Below are positions 50,399 through 59,789 of a DNA stretch of 64,000 nt, piece after piece. How positions within the stretch are numbered: position 1 is the stretch's first letter; each line of letters opens with the position of its first letter. The stretch comes from Brevundimonas aurantiaca (GTDB lineage: Bacteria; Pseudomonadota; Alphaproteobacteria; Caulobacterales; Caulobacteraceae), in assembly GCF_014199955.1 (NCBI RefSeq), contig NZ_JACHOQ010000010.1, positions 17,750 to 81,749 on the forward strand, written 5' to 3'. The notes below the pieces were generated by a model. It saw nothing but the letters and a program-made list of their open reading frames with translations. It did not search any database and was not told the origin of the DNA. Made by a program: the position numbers and the translations under genes.

Positions 50399-51252
50399 GG
50401 GAAGACCGCGTCTGGATCGGCGGCCAGGGTGCGTTCGGTGAAATGTTTCAGCGCCACGGTGGCCTTTACGGCGTCCACGTCCAGCCGTTCGGGCGGGATG
50501 GGGCGGCCGACCAAGATATCGAAAGGCTTGCCCGCCTTGTTCAGCAGTTCGTGGAACAGGGTCACGTCGCGCAGCTCCTGCGAAACCTTGTCGAACAGGT
50601 GGAACAGCCGGCTGTAGGGGCCGGCGACGTGCATGGGCACGACCGGCGCGCCGTATTTCCGCGCCAGGGAGGCGGCGGTCGGCGCCCATTCGGGGTCGGT
50701 CAGCAGGCCGTCGGCGCCGACGCGGGCCAGACGGCCGGCGGGGAACATGACCACGCAGCGTTCGGCTTCGAAGGCCGCCTTGGCGGCGTTCAGCGTCGCG
50801 CGGGTCTTCTCGCGGGTGCGTTTGTCGTGAACCCATTCGACCGGGATCACCGTCTCGGCGAGCCGGGGCGAGACGCGCAGGGCGTCGGCGTTGGCGAAGA
50901 AGACCGCGTCGAGACGGCGCCGTTTTACGGCGTCATAGACCGCGACCCCGTCGGCTATGCCGGTCGGATGGTTGGCGACGACGACGCACCGGCCCGTCGC
51001 GGGCAGGCGGTCCAGAGGGGACGCCGTCACCTTCAGCCGAAGCAGGTCCGACACATAGTCCAGGCTCTCGGAGCCCGAGCGGTCACGCACAGCGTCGGCC
51101 ATCCGCACGGCCGCCTTGTAGTTCAAGATCGAATAGAGCAGCGGGCGCACCGCCGGCCACAGCGGCGAGGCGGTCAGACGGGGCGCACGCTCGGCGATCA
51201 GCACATCGACGATGTGGGGCGAGCGGCGGACGGGAAGGGCGGCGGAATTCAT
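50395..51252 (-). CDS. PlsC/OlsA-like acyltransferase
   Basis: A 285-aa acyltransferase. VVANHPTGIADG is the NHPxG...D active-site motif and VMFPAGRLARVG the second motif; AGPYSRLFHLFDKVS and NKAGKPFDILVGRPIP follow. It probably acylates a lysophospholipid or amino-lipid at the membrane. First gene of an acyltransferase-tsaE-amgK-murU operon with overlapping ends. Confidence 0.82.
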   Translation of the reverse strand: MNSAALPVRRSPHIVDVLIAERAPRLTASPLWPAVRPLLYSILNYKAAVRMADAVRDRSGSESLDYVSDLLRLKVTASPLDRLPATGRCVVVANHPTGIADGVAVYDAVKRRRLDAVFFANADALRVSPRLAETVIPVEWVHDKRTREKTRATLNAAKAAFEAERCVVMFPAGRLARVGADGLLTDPEWAPTAASLARKYGAPVVPMHVAGPYSRLFHLFDKVSQELRDVTLFHELLNKAGKPFDILVGRPIPPERLDVDAVKATVALKHFTERTLAADPDAVFP

Positions 51253-51292
51253 GGACGACCGCTTGTCGCCGGTTCGGCGAAAGGGAGCAAGC

Positions 51293-51676
51293 CTACCAGA
51301 GCCGGGCCACGCCGAAGCCGTCGAACAGGGTTTCGTTCGAGACCAGGGTCAGGTCGTTGAGCAGGCCCTGGGCGATCAGCAGCCGGTCGAAAGGGTCGCG
51401 GTGATCGCCGGCCATCCGACCGGCCAGGCTGGCTTCGCGCCAGCTCACAGGGAGTTCGGCGAACCCCTCTCGACGCATGACGTCCGCAAACTGCTCGGCC
51501 AGGGCGTGGGCGTTCGGCAGCTTGCCGATGCGAAACTTGATCGCGATCTCGATGGCCGACACGCTGCTGACAAAGACGGCGTCAGCGTTCCGGATGGCGT
51601 CGTCGGCTGCGCCCGACAGCCGTTCGTCGTCCCAAACCCACCACATCAGGGCGTGGGTATCGAGCAGGAGGTTCAA
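51293..51676 (-). CDS. vapC: VapC-type PIN-domain toxin (third vapBC)
   Basis: A 127-aa PIN domain of the LLLDTHALMWW subgroup. Acidic residues: Asp6, Glu near 43 (VSAIEIAIK), Asp near 94-98 (HRDPFDRLLIAQ), then LTLVSNE. Start is TTG at 51674-51676 overlapping the antitoxin stop. It ends 40 nt before the acyltransferase start, so read-through into that operon is possible. Confidence 0.9.
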   Translation of the reverse strand: MNLLLDTHALMWWVWDDERLSGAADDAIRNADAVFVSSVSAIEIAIKFRIGKLPNAHALAEQFADVMRREGFAELPVSWREASLAGRMAGDHRDPFDRLLIAQGLLNDLTLVSNETLFDGFGVARLW

Positions 51677-51915
51677 TCTCCCCGGCCCTCCCAGAGGCGG
51701 AGTTCCTCTTCGGGCAGCGGATCAAAAAAGCTCTCGTCGAAACGCCCCATGCCCTTCAGCCGACCTCGCCTGCGTTCAGGTTTCGCCGCCTCGAACGGCA
51801 CGATCCGCACCGCCGGCTTGTCGCCGCGGGCGATCACCACCTCTTCGCCGCGTTCGGCGGCGGCGATCAGTTTGGAGAGATGGGTCTTGGCGTGGTGGAC
51901 GGTGACGGTGGTCAT
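51673..51915 (-). CDS. vapB: Phd/YefM-type antitoxin (third vapBC)
   Basis: An 80-aa antitoxin. VTVHHAKTHLSKLIAAAERG and VVIARGDKPAVRIVPF are typical Phd/YefM; the tail RFDESFFDPLPEEELRLWEG is acidic and would bind the toxin. Good ribosome site (AAGGAGCG) before the ATG at 51915. It diverges from the S9 peptidase gene at 52027. Confidence 0.88.
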   Translation of the reverse strand: MTTVTVHHAKTHLSKLIAAAERGEEVVIARGDKPAVRIVPFEAAKPERRRGRLKGMGRFDESFFDPLPEEELRLWEGRGD

Positions 51916-52026
51916 GTCGCGCTCCTTGGTCCAAGCAGCTTAGCTAACTTCTGAGCTGTCAGCAACTTCCGCCCGGCGAACGAGGGTGCTACGCCTCGCC
52001 GCTGCAAGCTTTGCGAGGACTGCTTC

Positions 52027-54150
52027 ATGCGCCACCGTTCCCTCCTGTTCGCCGCCTGCGCGGCCGTCGCCTTCTCGGGCGCCCTGATGAGCGCCGCTCC
52101 GGCCCTGGCCCAGGTTCCGCCCGCCCCGGTTCCGGCGCCGGCCGCGACGCCTGACGCCTTCACCTATCAGGACATGATCTCGGCCAACCGGCTGGGCGAT
52201 CCGCAGGTGTCGCCGGACGGCCGTTACGTCGTCTATTCGGTGACGACGACGGATGTGGAGGCGAACCGCCGCAGCGGCAGCCTGTGGATATTGGACCTGG
52301 AAACGCCGGACGCCGCGCCGCGCCGGCTGGCCATTTCGGACCAGGGCGCCAACACCGCCCGCTGGGGCGCCGACGGCAATCTGTATTTCCTGTCGGGCAA
52401 GTCGGGGACCAGCCAGGTGTGGCGCGTCGCCTCGCCGACGGCCGCGCCGGTGCAGGTGACCAATCTGCCGCTGGACGTGAACGCCTATCGGATCAGTCCC
52501 TCGGGCGACAAGGTGGCGGTGTCTCTGGCCGTCTATCCGGACGCGGCCGACCTGAACGCCTCGGTCGAGATGGGCAAGGCCGTGGCAGAGCGGAAGTCGA
52601 CCGGCCAGGTCTATGACCGGATGTTCGTGCGCCATTGGGACACGTGGAATGACCACACCCAGAACCACCTGTTCGTCCAGTCGATCGGCCGCAACGGCCA
52701 GGCGACCGGCAATCCGGTCTGGGTCACCAAGGGCTTCGACGGCGACACCCCGTCCAAGCCGTTCGGCGACGAAAGCGACTTCGTCTTCACCCCGGCCGGC
52801 GACTCCATCGTCTTTTCGGCGCGTCTGGCCGGCAAGAGCGAGCCGTGGAGCACCAATTTCGACCTGTGGAAGACCAACGGCCTGAGCGGGGACGGGACCT
52901 TCACCAATCTGACCCAGGACAATCCGGCCTGGGACGCGGGCCCGGTGTTTTCGCCGGACGGCCGCACCCTGGCCTATCGCGCCATGGCGCGGCCGGGCTT
53001 TGAGGCCGATCGCTATCAGATCGTGCTGATGGACGTGCAGAGCGGTCAGAAGCGCGAGATCGCCTCGAACTGGGATCGCTCGGCCGACACCCTGCAATGG
53101 TCGCGCGACGGCCAGACGCTTTATACGACCGCCGGCGACGTCGGCTCGACCAAGCTGTTCGCGGTGGATACGCGCAACGGGGTGGTGACGCCGGTCACCG
53201 GACCCGGCCATGTCTCGGCCTTCCAGCAGACGCCGTCGGGCTTCGTCTTCGCCCAGGACAGTCTGAAGTCGCCCAGCGATCTGTATTTCAAGACCTATCT
53301 GGGTCGTGAAACGCCGCGTCGCCTGACCCAGGCCAATCCGGCCCTGGAGGCCAAGGCCTTCGGGGAATACGAGCAGTTCAGCTTCCCCGGCTGGAACAAT
53401 GAGACGGTCCACGGCTATGTCATCAAGCCGGTCGGCTATGTCGAGGGTCGCAAATATCCGGTCGCCTTCCTGATCCACGGCGGCCCCCAGGGGTCGTTCG
53501 GCGACAGCTGGTCCTATCGCTGGAATCCCGAAACCTACGCCGGCGCCGGCTATGCGGTGGTGATGATCGATTTCCACGGCTCGACCGGTTACGGCCAGGC
53601 CTTCACCGACGCCATCAGCCAGCACTGGGGCGACCGGCCGCTGGAGGACCTTCAGAAGGGCTGGGCGGCGGCTCAAGCGAAGTACGCCTTCCTGGACGGC
53701 GCCAACGCCTGCGCCCTGGGGGCCTCCTACGGCGGCTATATGATCAACTGGATCGCCGGCAACTGGTCGGACGCCTTCAAATGCCTGGTCAATCACGACG
53801 GGGTCTTCGACACCTTCGGCATGGGCTATTCGACCGAGGAGCTGTGGTTCACCGAGTGGGAATACGGCGGCACGCCGTGGGACAGGCCGGAGGGCTATCA
53901 GAAGTTCAACCCGGCCAACCATGTCGAGAACTGGAAGACGCCGATGCTGGTGGTCCAGGGCGATCTGGACTTCCGCATTCCGACGGCTCAGGGCCTGTCC
54001 ACCTTCACCGCCCTGCAACGCCGTGGCATCGACAGCCGCCTGATCGTCTTCCCGAACGAGAACCACTGGGTGCTGAAGCCGGCCAACAGCCTGCAATGGC
54101 ACAATGAGGTGTTCAGCTGGCTGAACAAACACCTGGCCCCCGCCCAATAG
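52027..54150 (+). CDS. S9-family prolyl oligopeptidase-like peptidase
   Basis: A 707-aa exported serine peptidase. Signal peptide ends in APALAQ (about residue 28). A beta-propeller part with DGRYVVYSVTTT and SPDGRTLAYR precedes the alpha/beta hydrolase domain (from about 450). The triad appears as Ser in GASYGGYMINW, Asp in GDLDFRIP and His in NENHWVLK. It would degrade proline-containing or dipeptidyl substrates in the periplasm. A strong terminator follows. Confidence 0.92.
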   Translation: MRHRSLLFAACAAVAFSGALMSAAPALAQVPPAPVPAPAATPDAFTYQDMISANRLGDPQVSPDGRYVVYSVTTTDVEANRRSGSLWILDLETPDAAPRRLAISDQGANTARWGADGNLYFLSGKSGTSQVWRVASPTAAPVQVTNLPLDVNAYRISPSGDKVAVSLAVYPDAADLNASVEMGKAVAERKSTGQVYDRMFVRHWDTWNDHTQNHLFVQSIGRNGQATGNPVWVTKGFDGDTPSKPFGDESDFVFTPAGDSIVFSARLAGKSEPWSTNFDLWKTNGLSGDGTFTNLTQDNPAWDAGPVFSPDGRTLAYRAMARPGFEADRYQIVLMDVQSGQKREIASNWDRSADTLQWSRDGQTLYTTAGDVGSTKLFAVDTRNGVVTPVTGPGHVSAFQQTPSGFVFAQDSLKSPSDLYFKTYLGRETPRRLTQANPALEAKAFGEYEQFSFPGWNNETVHGYVIKPVGYVEGRKYPVAFLIHGGPQGSFGDSWSYRWNPETYAGAGYAVVMIDFHGSTGYGQAFTDAISQHWGDRPLEDLQKGWAAAQAKYAFLDGANACALGASYGGYMINWIAGNWSDAFKCLVNHDGVFDTFGMGYSTEELWFTEWEYGGTPWDRPEGYQKFNPANHVENWKTPMLVVQGDLDFRIPTAQGLSTFTALQRRGIDSRLIVFPNENHWVLKPANSLQWHNEVFSWLNKHLAPAQ

Positions 54151-54184
54151 GGGCGGTGCTCCGGAACGACGCCGGAACGACGAA

Positions 54185-54219
54185 GGGGCGCAGCCGCAAA
54201 GGCCGCGCCCCTTTTTTAA
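54185..54219 (+). terminator. rho-independent terminator after the S9 peptidase gene
   Basis: GGGGCGC-AGCC ... GGCC-GCGCCCC hairpin at 54185-54211 followed by TTTTTTAA. It ends the peptidase transcript just before the stop of the convergent gene at 54232. Confidence 0.82.
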
Positions 54220-54231
54220 TGCGCGACGGGG

Positions 54232-54585
54232 TTAGAGGCCGGCGCGGTCCTGGGTCGAGGAGACCAGCCGCTCGTACTGCCGCTCGGTCATGCAACGGGG
54301 CGCGGCCCAATGTTCACCCGCCCGGCGCGCGGCCATGGCGTCCTCCGCCGTGACGAAGACGGGCGCGGCGCCGAACTCGCGCTGGTAGGCGCGCCGGGTG
54401 GCGGCGTCGGTTTCACAGATCATCACCGGCTGGACGGCAGAGCTGCGCGTCTGAGCGCGGTCGAGCTCGGCGCGAACGGCCTGAAGACGGGGCTTATCCT
54501 GCGTTTGGTGCTGGGTTTGGGCGTGCGCCAGGCCGGGCGCGATCAAGGCGGCGGCGATCAGGGCGGGGGTGATCAAACGGGTCAT
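54232..54585 (-). CDS. hypothetical secreted protein
   Basis: A 117-aa exported protein: signal peptide ITPALIAAALIAPGLAHAQ, then a Gln/Arg-rich helical region and two cysteines (VMICETDAATRRAYQREFG and PRCMTERQYERL). Start ATG 54585 has a strong ribosome site (GCAGGAGGA, about 6 nt upstream). No family recognised. Confidence 0.7.
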   Translation of the reverse strand: MTRLITPALIAAALIAPGLAHAQTQHQTQDKPRLQAVRAELDRAQTRSSAVQPVMICETDAATRRAYQREFGAAPVFVTAEDAMAARRAGEHWAAPRCMTERQYERLVSSTQDRAGL

Positions 54586-54775
54586 CGGGCATCCTCCTGC
54601 GGCCTGAATTAAAGTCAGGACTCGGACCAAATATGCGCGCATTTTCTACAATGTAAAGCTATTGCGAAAAATACGCTGCAAACGGACCAATATCGAGGCG
54701 GATGAGGCGGGCCCGAAAGGGGCGGCGGCGCCAAAACCGCCTTGGGGCGTTGTCTCTGCTTCTGGAGGCCCGCCC
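54586..54775. promoter_or_regulatory. divergent intergenic region with palindrome and direct repeat
   Basis: AT-rich 190-nt gap between the secreted-protein gene and the AsmA gene. It holds the palindrome ATGCGCGCAT (54633-54642) and a direct repeat CGGACCAAATAT (54623-54634) / CGGACCAATAT (54683-54693) spaced 60 bp. Probably contains both promoters; none is assigned with confidence. Confidence 0.45.
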
Positions 54776-56818
54776 TTGCCCAAGATGTTGAACTGGAACG
54801 TTTTAAGGTCACGATTTGGCGCCCGCGCCGCCTCGGCCAAGGCGCGCGCCGTCAAGGGACGCGACTGGATCAGGCGCAATGACCCCGTCTACGCCGCCGT
54901 GCGCCGCCCGGGGCCGGCCGAATGGTGGGCCGGCGGCCTGACCCTGCTTCTGATCGCCGTCGTCCTGATCTTTCTGGCCTGGTTCGACTGGAATCGGCTG
55001 AGGGGACCGATCGGCCGTTGGGCCTCGGCGGAGTATCAGCGCGACATCGCCATTAACGGCGATCTGAATGTTCATCTCTTCAGCTGGACCCCCTCGGTCA
55101 GGGTCCAGGGACTGAAGATCGGCGGCCCGGACTGGGCGCGCGATCGCGATACGGCCAGAATCGACACGGTCGAGGCCTCGGTGCGGTTGCGGCGGCTGCT
55201 GGCGGGCCAGGTCGAAATGCCCCTGCTGCGCTTCACCCGGCCGCAGGTGGTCCTGATCGCCGCCGAAGACGGCCGCAAGAGCTGGGCTTTGAACGCCGAC
55301 CGCGCCGACGACGGCCAAGGCATGAAACTGCCGGTGATCCAGAAGCTGGTCATCACCGACGGGCGTCTGGTGTTCGAAGAGCGGCGGCGCAAGATGACCC
55401 TGGACGCGGCCGTCGATGCGCACGAGGGCGCGGACGGCGACGCGGGCTTCCTCCTGCAAGGCGAAGGGACGGTCAACCGGTCGCCTCTGACGCTGCGCAT
55501 CGAAGGCGGGCCCTTCATCAATATTCGCCGCGACCGGCCCTATCGCTTCAAGGCCCGGATGGCGGGAGCGGGCTCCAGCCTGACCGCCACGGGCGCCGTC
55601 ACCCGACCCTTCGACCTGGGTCGGTTCGACGCGACCCTGACGTTGGAGGGGCGCGATCTGGCGGACCTCTACCTGCTGACGGGCCTGACTCTGCCCAATA
55701 CGCCCCCCTATCGGCTGAGCGGCGCCCTGAAGCGGAACGAGGCCGTCTGGACCTTCAACGACTTTGACGGCCGGGTGGGGGCGTCGGACCTGTCCGGCGA
55801 CCTGCGGGTCCAGGGCGGCGGCCGGCTGCAGGTCGAGGCCGAACTGGCGTCGCGTCGACTGGACATCGACGACCTGGCGGCCGTCCTGGGGGCGCGGACC
55901 GTCACCAATGCGCGCGGAACCGAGACGGAGGCGCCCGTGGCGAAGGGCGGAAAACTGCTGCCGGACGCGCCGCTCCAGACAGAACGGCTGCGCCAGATGG
56001 ACGGCAGCCTGACCTATCGCGCCGCTGCGGTGAAGGCCAATGAGCTGGACGTGCGGGCGGTGAACCTGGGCGCCGAGCTGAAGGACGGGATATTGAACCT
56101 CGACCCGATCAGCTTCGACTTCAATCGCGGGGCGCTGAACGGGACGGCGCGGATCGACGCCACCCAGGCGCGGCCCTACAGCCGGGTCGACCTGCGGCTG
56201 AGCGGCTATCCTCTTGAGTCCATCGTGCCCGCCCGGAACGGCGCGCCGCCGCTGACGGGTCGCGCCCTGGGCCGCGCCCGACTGGAGGGACCGGGCGCCT
56301 CGGTCCACCAGTTCGCCGCCTCGTCCAAGGGCACGATCAGCCTGGTCGTGCCGGACGGGCGGATGCGGGCCGCCTTCGCCGAACTGTTGGGCATCAACGC
56401 CAGCGCGGGTCTGTTGAAGCTGCTGAGCGGAGATCAGTCGACCGCCCAGATCCGCTGCGCCGTCGCCGATTTCAACGTCAGCGGCGGGACGGCCACCGCC
56501 AAGACCCTGGTCATCGACACCGATGTGGTGCTGGCTCAGGGCGGGGGGACGATCGACCTTGGGCAGGAGACGCTGAACCTGCGGATCGACGGCGAGTCCA
56601 AGAAGCCGCGTCTGCTGCGGATCTGGGCGCCCATCACCGTCCAGGGGCCGCTGACGGCGCCCCGCGTCGGGGTGGACGTCGGCGCCGTGGCGAGCCAGGG
56701 CGGCTTGGCCGGCCTCCTGGCCACGGTGGCGGCGCCGGTGACGGCCCTGTTCGCCTTCGTCGATCCTGGTCTGGCGGAGGACGCCAACTGCGGCCAGCTG
56801 ATCGCCGGCGCGCGATAG
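54776..56818 (+). CDS. AsmA-family protein
   Basis: A 680-aa membrane-anchored protein with one helix (about residues 48-68) and a long periplasmic AsmA/DUF748-like domain: LFSWTPSVRVQGLKIGGPDWARD, then the C-terminal AsmA_2 region with LGINASAGLLKLLSGDQS and CAVADFNVSGGTATAKTLVIDT. AsmA-like proteins are linked to lipid transport and outer-membrane assembly. TTG at 54776 has GGAGG 7 nt upstream and is preferred to the ATG at 54785. Confidence 0.85.
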   Translation: MPKMLNWNVLRSRFGARAASAKARAVKGRDWIRRNDPVYAAVRRPGPAEWWAGGLTLLLIAVVLIFLAWFDWNRLRGPIGRWASAEYQRDIAINGDLNVHLFSWTPSVRVQGLKIGGPDWARDRDTARIDTVEASVRLRRLLAGQVEMPLLRFTRPQVVLIAAEDGRKSWALNADRADDGQGMKLPVIQKLVITDGRLVFEERRRKMTLDAAVDAHEGADGDAGFLLQGEGTVNRSPLTLRIEGGPFINIRRDRPYRFKARMAGAGSSLTATGAVTRPFDLGRFDATLTLEGRDLADLYLLTGLTLPNTPPYRLSGALKRNEAVWTFNDFDGRVGASDLSGDLRVQGGGRLQVEAELASRRLDIDDLAAVLGARTVTNARGTETEAPVAKGGKLLPDAPLQTERLRQMDGSLTYRAAAVKANELDVRAVNLGAELKDGILNLDPISFDFNRGALNGTARIDATQARPYSRVDLRLSGYPLESIVPARNGAPPLTGRALGRARLEGPGASVHQFAASSKGTISLVVPDGRMRAAFAELLGINASAGLLKLLSGDQSTAQIRCAVADFNVSGGTATAKTLVIDTDVVLAQGGGTIDLGQETLNLRIDGESKKPRLLRIWAPITVQGPLTAPRVGVDVGAVASQGGLAGLLATVAAPVTALFAFVDPGLAEDANCGQLIAGAR

Positions 56819-56895
56819 GGCCTTCCGGAAAAGAGTCTCGACGGTGTGAGCCGATCCGCCTCGTCGGGCGTATTGAGGTCCATGGATCGGATCAG

Positions 56896-57792
56896 ATGAC
56901 GCGCCGGGGCCTTTTCGCGCCCGCCCTGGGACTGGTGGCGGCGGCCTGTTCGCCCCTGAGCTCCCCGGCGCTTTCGCCGCTCGGCCTGTTGAACAGCCTG
57001 GGGCCGCGGGATGCCGGCGCGCGTCGCGTGGCGCGCGACCTGCCTTACGGCGACGACCCGCGCCAGCGCATGGACCTCTATGCGCCCAAGGCGCCGGGTC
57101 CCCATCCGGTCCTGGTCTTCTTCTATGGCGGGGGCTGGGATTCGGGGTCGCGCGACCTGTACGGCTGGGCGGCGCAGGCCCTGGCGGCGCAGGGGTTCGT
57201 CGTCGCCCTGCCGGATTATCGTCTGGTCCCGCAGGCGGTCTTTCCGGCCTTCGTTCAGGACGCCGCCGCCGCGACGGCCAGGGCGGCCGAGGCCGCGCCG
57301 GGCCATGGCGGGGATTCGCGCCGCCTGGGCGTGCTGGGCCATTCGGCCGGCGCCTATCTGGCCCTGATGATCACCCTGGACCGGCGCTATATGGCGGCGG
57401 TCGAGCGGCCGGATCTGATCCGGGCGGCGGCCGGTCTGGCGGGGCCCTACGATTTTCTGCCCTTCGACGTGGCGGCGTCCCGCAACGCCTTCGGCCGGGC
57501 GCCCGATCCGACCCTGACCCAGCCGATCACCTTCGTCCGCCCCGACGCTCCGCCGATCTGGCTGGGCCACGGCACGGCGGACGTCGTGGTCCATGACGAG
57601 GACACCCGCCTGCTGCACGCGCGCCAGCGCGCCGTCGGCGGCCGGTCTGAGGCCAAGCTCTATCCCGGCCTGGATCACGCCGATCTGGTGGCGAGCTTCT
57701 CGCCCCTGTTTCGCGCCAAGGCCCCGGTTTTGAAGGATGTGACCGGATTCCTGCGACGCGCCTTGGACCGGGACGACGAAACACTTGCTTAA
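56896..57792 (+). CDS. alpha/beta hydrolase (esterase) lipoprotein
   Basis: A 298-aa lipoprotein with lipobox LVAAAC at residue 20. Hydrolase features: oxyanion motif VFFYGGGWDSGS, nucleophile Ser in GHSAGAYLALM, late Asp in GTADVVVHDED and His in GLDHADLV. This matches small carboxylesterases of the BD-FAE/HSL type. Substrate unknown. It follows asmA by 77 nt. Confidence 0.87.
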   Translation: MTRRGLFAPALGLVAAACSPLSSPALSPLGLLNSLGPRDAGARRVARDLPYGDDPRQRMDLYAPKAPGPHPVLVFFYGGGWDSGSRDLYGWAAQALAAQGFVVALPDYRLVPQAVFPAFVQDAAAATARAAEAAPGHGGDSRRLGVLGHSAGAYLALMITLDRRYMAAVERPDLIRAAAGLAGPYDFLPFDVAASRNAFGRAPDPTLTQPITFVRPDAPPIWLGHGTADVVVHDEDTRLLHARQRAVGGRSEAKLYPGLDHADLVASFSPLFRAKAPVLKDVTGFLRRALDRDDETLA

Positions 57793-58129
57793 GCACAAAA
57801 GCATCTTTTCAACACTGCGACTTAGTGGCAAAAGCCTTCGCAGGTCGAACCTGTATCGTACCTCGATCTTCCACGGCCTGTTCCGAACCTGACTGGCTCC
57901 GACGCGGCGACGCGCCGAACCTGACTGGCTCCGGTACAGGCCGTGCAGTGTCGGCCCGGCGTAATCGCCGCCCCGATCGCGCCGCAGAGGCGACCCTTCC
58001 ACATCACAGGTCCGGCGGTCCGGCACGCGCATTACGGCGGCGATCGTTCCGGCGCGTCCGCTATTCGACACCCGGAAACATCGGCCGGCAGGTCCGGTTA
58101 CCTCCGCATCCCAATCAAGGAGCGGATGT
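57793..58129. other. long leader region with direct and inverted repeats
   Basis: A 337-nt gap without a gene. A possible weak terminator TGCTT...AAGCA with T-rich tail lies near 57786-57810. Two exact 19-bp direct repeats CCGAACCTGACTGGCTCCG (57883-57901 and 57915-57933) are enclosed by a 10-bp perfect inverted repeat CACGGCCTGT / ACAGGCCGTG (57872-57881 and 57936-57945). It precedes the YciF-like and manganese catalase genes. Confidence 0.65.
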
Positions 58130-58651
58130 ATGGCTGTGATGACAGACGACGTCTGGCGCGAGGTGTTCGTGACCGGACTGAAGAACGCCCATGGGGTCGA
58201 ACATCAGGCCCTGGCCCTGATGGACCGTCAGATCGAACGCGCCAAGAACTTCACCGAGGTCGCCGATCAGCTGACGGCGCACCGGGCCGAGACCGAACAG
58301 CAGATCACCCGGCTGGAACAGCTGCTGGGACAGTTTGACGAGACGCCTTCCGGCCTGAAGGACGCCGCCCTTTCGCTGGGCGGATCAATGGCGGCCATGG
58401 GCCATGTCTTCGCCGAGGACGAGATCCTGAAGAACGCCTTCGCCAACTTCGCCTTCGAGAACTATGAGGCGGCCGTCTACAAGGGGCTGATCCTCCTGGC
58501 CCGGCACGGCGACTATACCTCAGCGCTCGATCCGCTCGCTGCGACCCTGGAGGAGGAGCAGCGGATGGCCCGCTGGGTCGACGAGAGCCTGCCGACCCTG
58601 ACCGAGAAATATCTGCGTCTGAAACGCGACGGCGAAAACCCCAGCCGTTGA
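58130..58651 (+). CDS. DUF892/YciF-like ferritin-like protein
   Basis: A 173-aa all-helical protein. WREVFVTGLKNAHGVEHQAL at the start and FAFENYEAAVYKGLILLARH later resemble the YciF/DUF892 ferritin-like family, usually induced by general or osmotic stress. Ribosome site AAGGAG precedes the ATG by 8 nt. It lies 26 nt before a manganese catalase gene, a pairing common in stress-resistance loci. Confidence 0.8.
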   Translation: MAVMTDDVWREVFVTGLKNAHGVEHQALALMDRQIERAKNFTEVADQLTAHRAETEQQITRLEQLLGQFDETPSGLKDAALSLGGSMAAMGHVFAEDEILKNAFANFAFENYEAAVYKGLILLARHGDYTSALDPLAATLEEEQRMARWVDESLPTLTEKYLRLKRDGENPSR

Positions 58652-58677
58652 TCGGCTACGCAATCAAGGATTGACCC

Positions 58678-59577
58678 ATGTTCATGCACAACAAGAAGCT
58701 GATGTATACGGTGCGGGTGGCGGAGCCGAACCCCGGCCTGGCCACCCTGATGCTGGAGCAGTTCGGCGGGCCGCAGGGCGAGCTGGCGGCGGCCATGCGC
58801 TACTTCACCCAGGGCCTGGCCGACGAGGACGTCAATCGGCGCGACATGCTGATGGACATCGCGACCGAGGAACTGAGCCATCTGGAAGTCATCGGCTCCA
58901 TCGTCGCCATGCTGAACCGCGGCGCCAAGGGCAAGCTGGCTGAGGCGGCCGAGGAAGAGGCAGATCTCTACGCCAGCATGACCTCCGGCGGAGACAGCCA
59001 CACCATGTCGATCCTCTATGGCGGCGGCACGGGCCTGGTGAACTCGTCCGGCGTGCCGTGGACGGCCGCCTATATCGACTCCATCGGCGATCCGGCCTGC
59101 GACCTGCGCTCCAACATCGCCGCCGAGGCTCGCGCCAAGATCGTCTATGAACGACTGATCAATGTCACCGACGATCCGGGGATCAAGGACGCCCTGTCCT
59201 TCCTGATGACGCGCGAAGTGGCGCACCAGAAGTCGTTCGAAAAGGCGCTCTACGCCATCCCCGCCAACTTCCCTCCCGGCAAGATCCCCGGCCGGCCGGA
59301 GTTCGCCGACAAATATTACAACATGTCCCAAGGCGAGGGCGACGCCTCCGGTCCCTGGAACGAGGGCGAGCAGTGGGAGGTGGTGTCCGATCGCGAGATG
59401 CAGATGGCGGTGGACGGCGGCGACGGCCACGCCACGGTCGAGATGGACGCCAAGGCGGGCAAGGCGGTGGAAGCCTTCATGAGCCGGACCATGTCGGACC
59501 CCGAGTCGGACCCCGTGACCGGCGCGGACCTGGGCGCAGGGGCGGGCGCAGGTCGGACGACCCCGATCGAAGACTGA
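58678..59577 (+). CDS. manganese catalase
   Basis: A 299-aa di-manganese catalase. Metal ligands are seen in the helices: Glu in GGPQGELAAAMRYFTQ, ExxH in ATEELSHLEV, Glu in IAAEARAKIVYERL and ExxH-like REVAHQKSFEKAL. C-terminal tail is Gly/Ala/Asp-rich. It removes hydrogen peroxide without haem. Likely one operon with the YciF-like gene. Confidence 0.95.
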   Translation: MFMHNKKLMYTVRVAEPNPGLATLMLEQFGGPQGELAAAMRYFTQGLADEDVNRRDMLMDIATEELSHLEVIGSIVAMLNRGAKGKLAEAAEEEADLYASMTSGGDSHTMSILYGGGTGLVNSSGVPWTAAYIDSIGDPACDLRSNIAAEARAKIVYERLINVTDDPGIKDALSFLMTREVAHQKSFEKALYAIPANFPPGKIPGRPEFADKYYNMSQGEGDASGPWNEGEQWEVVSDREMQMAVDGGDGHATVEMDAKAGKAVEAFMSRTMSDPESDPVTGADLGAGAGAGRTTPIED

Positions 59578-59635
59578 AGAGACGAGAAGAGAGACGGCGG
59601 GCGCGGCTGCGGCGGCGTCCGCCGGATCTGATCTT

Positions 59636-59720
59636 TGGTGCGGGTGGTCGGGCTCGAACCGACACTCCTCTCGGAACTGGATTTTGAGTCCAGCGCGTCT
59701 ACCAATTCCACCACACCCGC
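59636..59720 (-). tRNA. tRNA-Leu (anticodon CAA)
   Basis: Read on the minus strand: acceptor GCGGGTG pairs with CACCCGC, the D arm contains TGGTAGACGC, anticodon stem CTGGA/TCCAG holds the loop CTCAAAA (anticodon CAA), then a long variable arm TTCCGAGAGGAG typical of Leu, T arm GTCGGTTCGAGCCCGAC, discriminator A and an encoded CCA. 85 nt including CCA. Confidence 0.95.
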
Positions 59721-59789
59721 ACAGGCGCGAAGGCACCGCTCCTATACCGGCCTCGGCGGCAATTCAACCGCGTCGGCGTCGGCCCCCCG

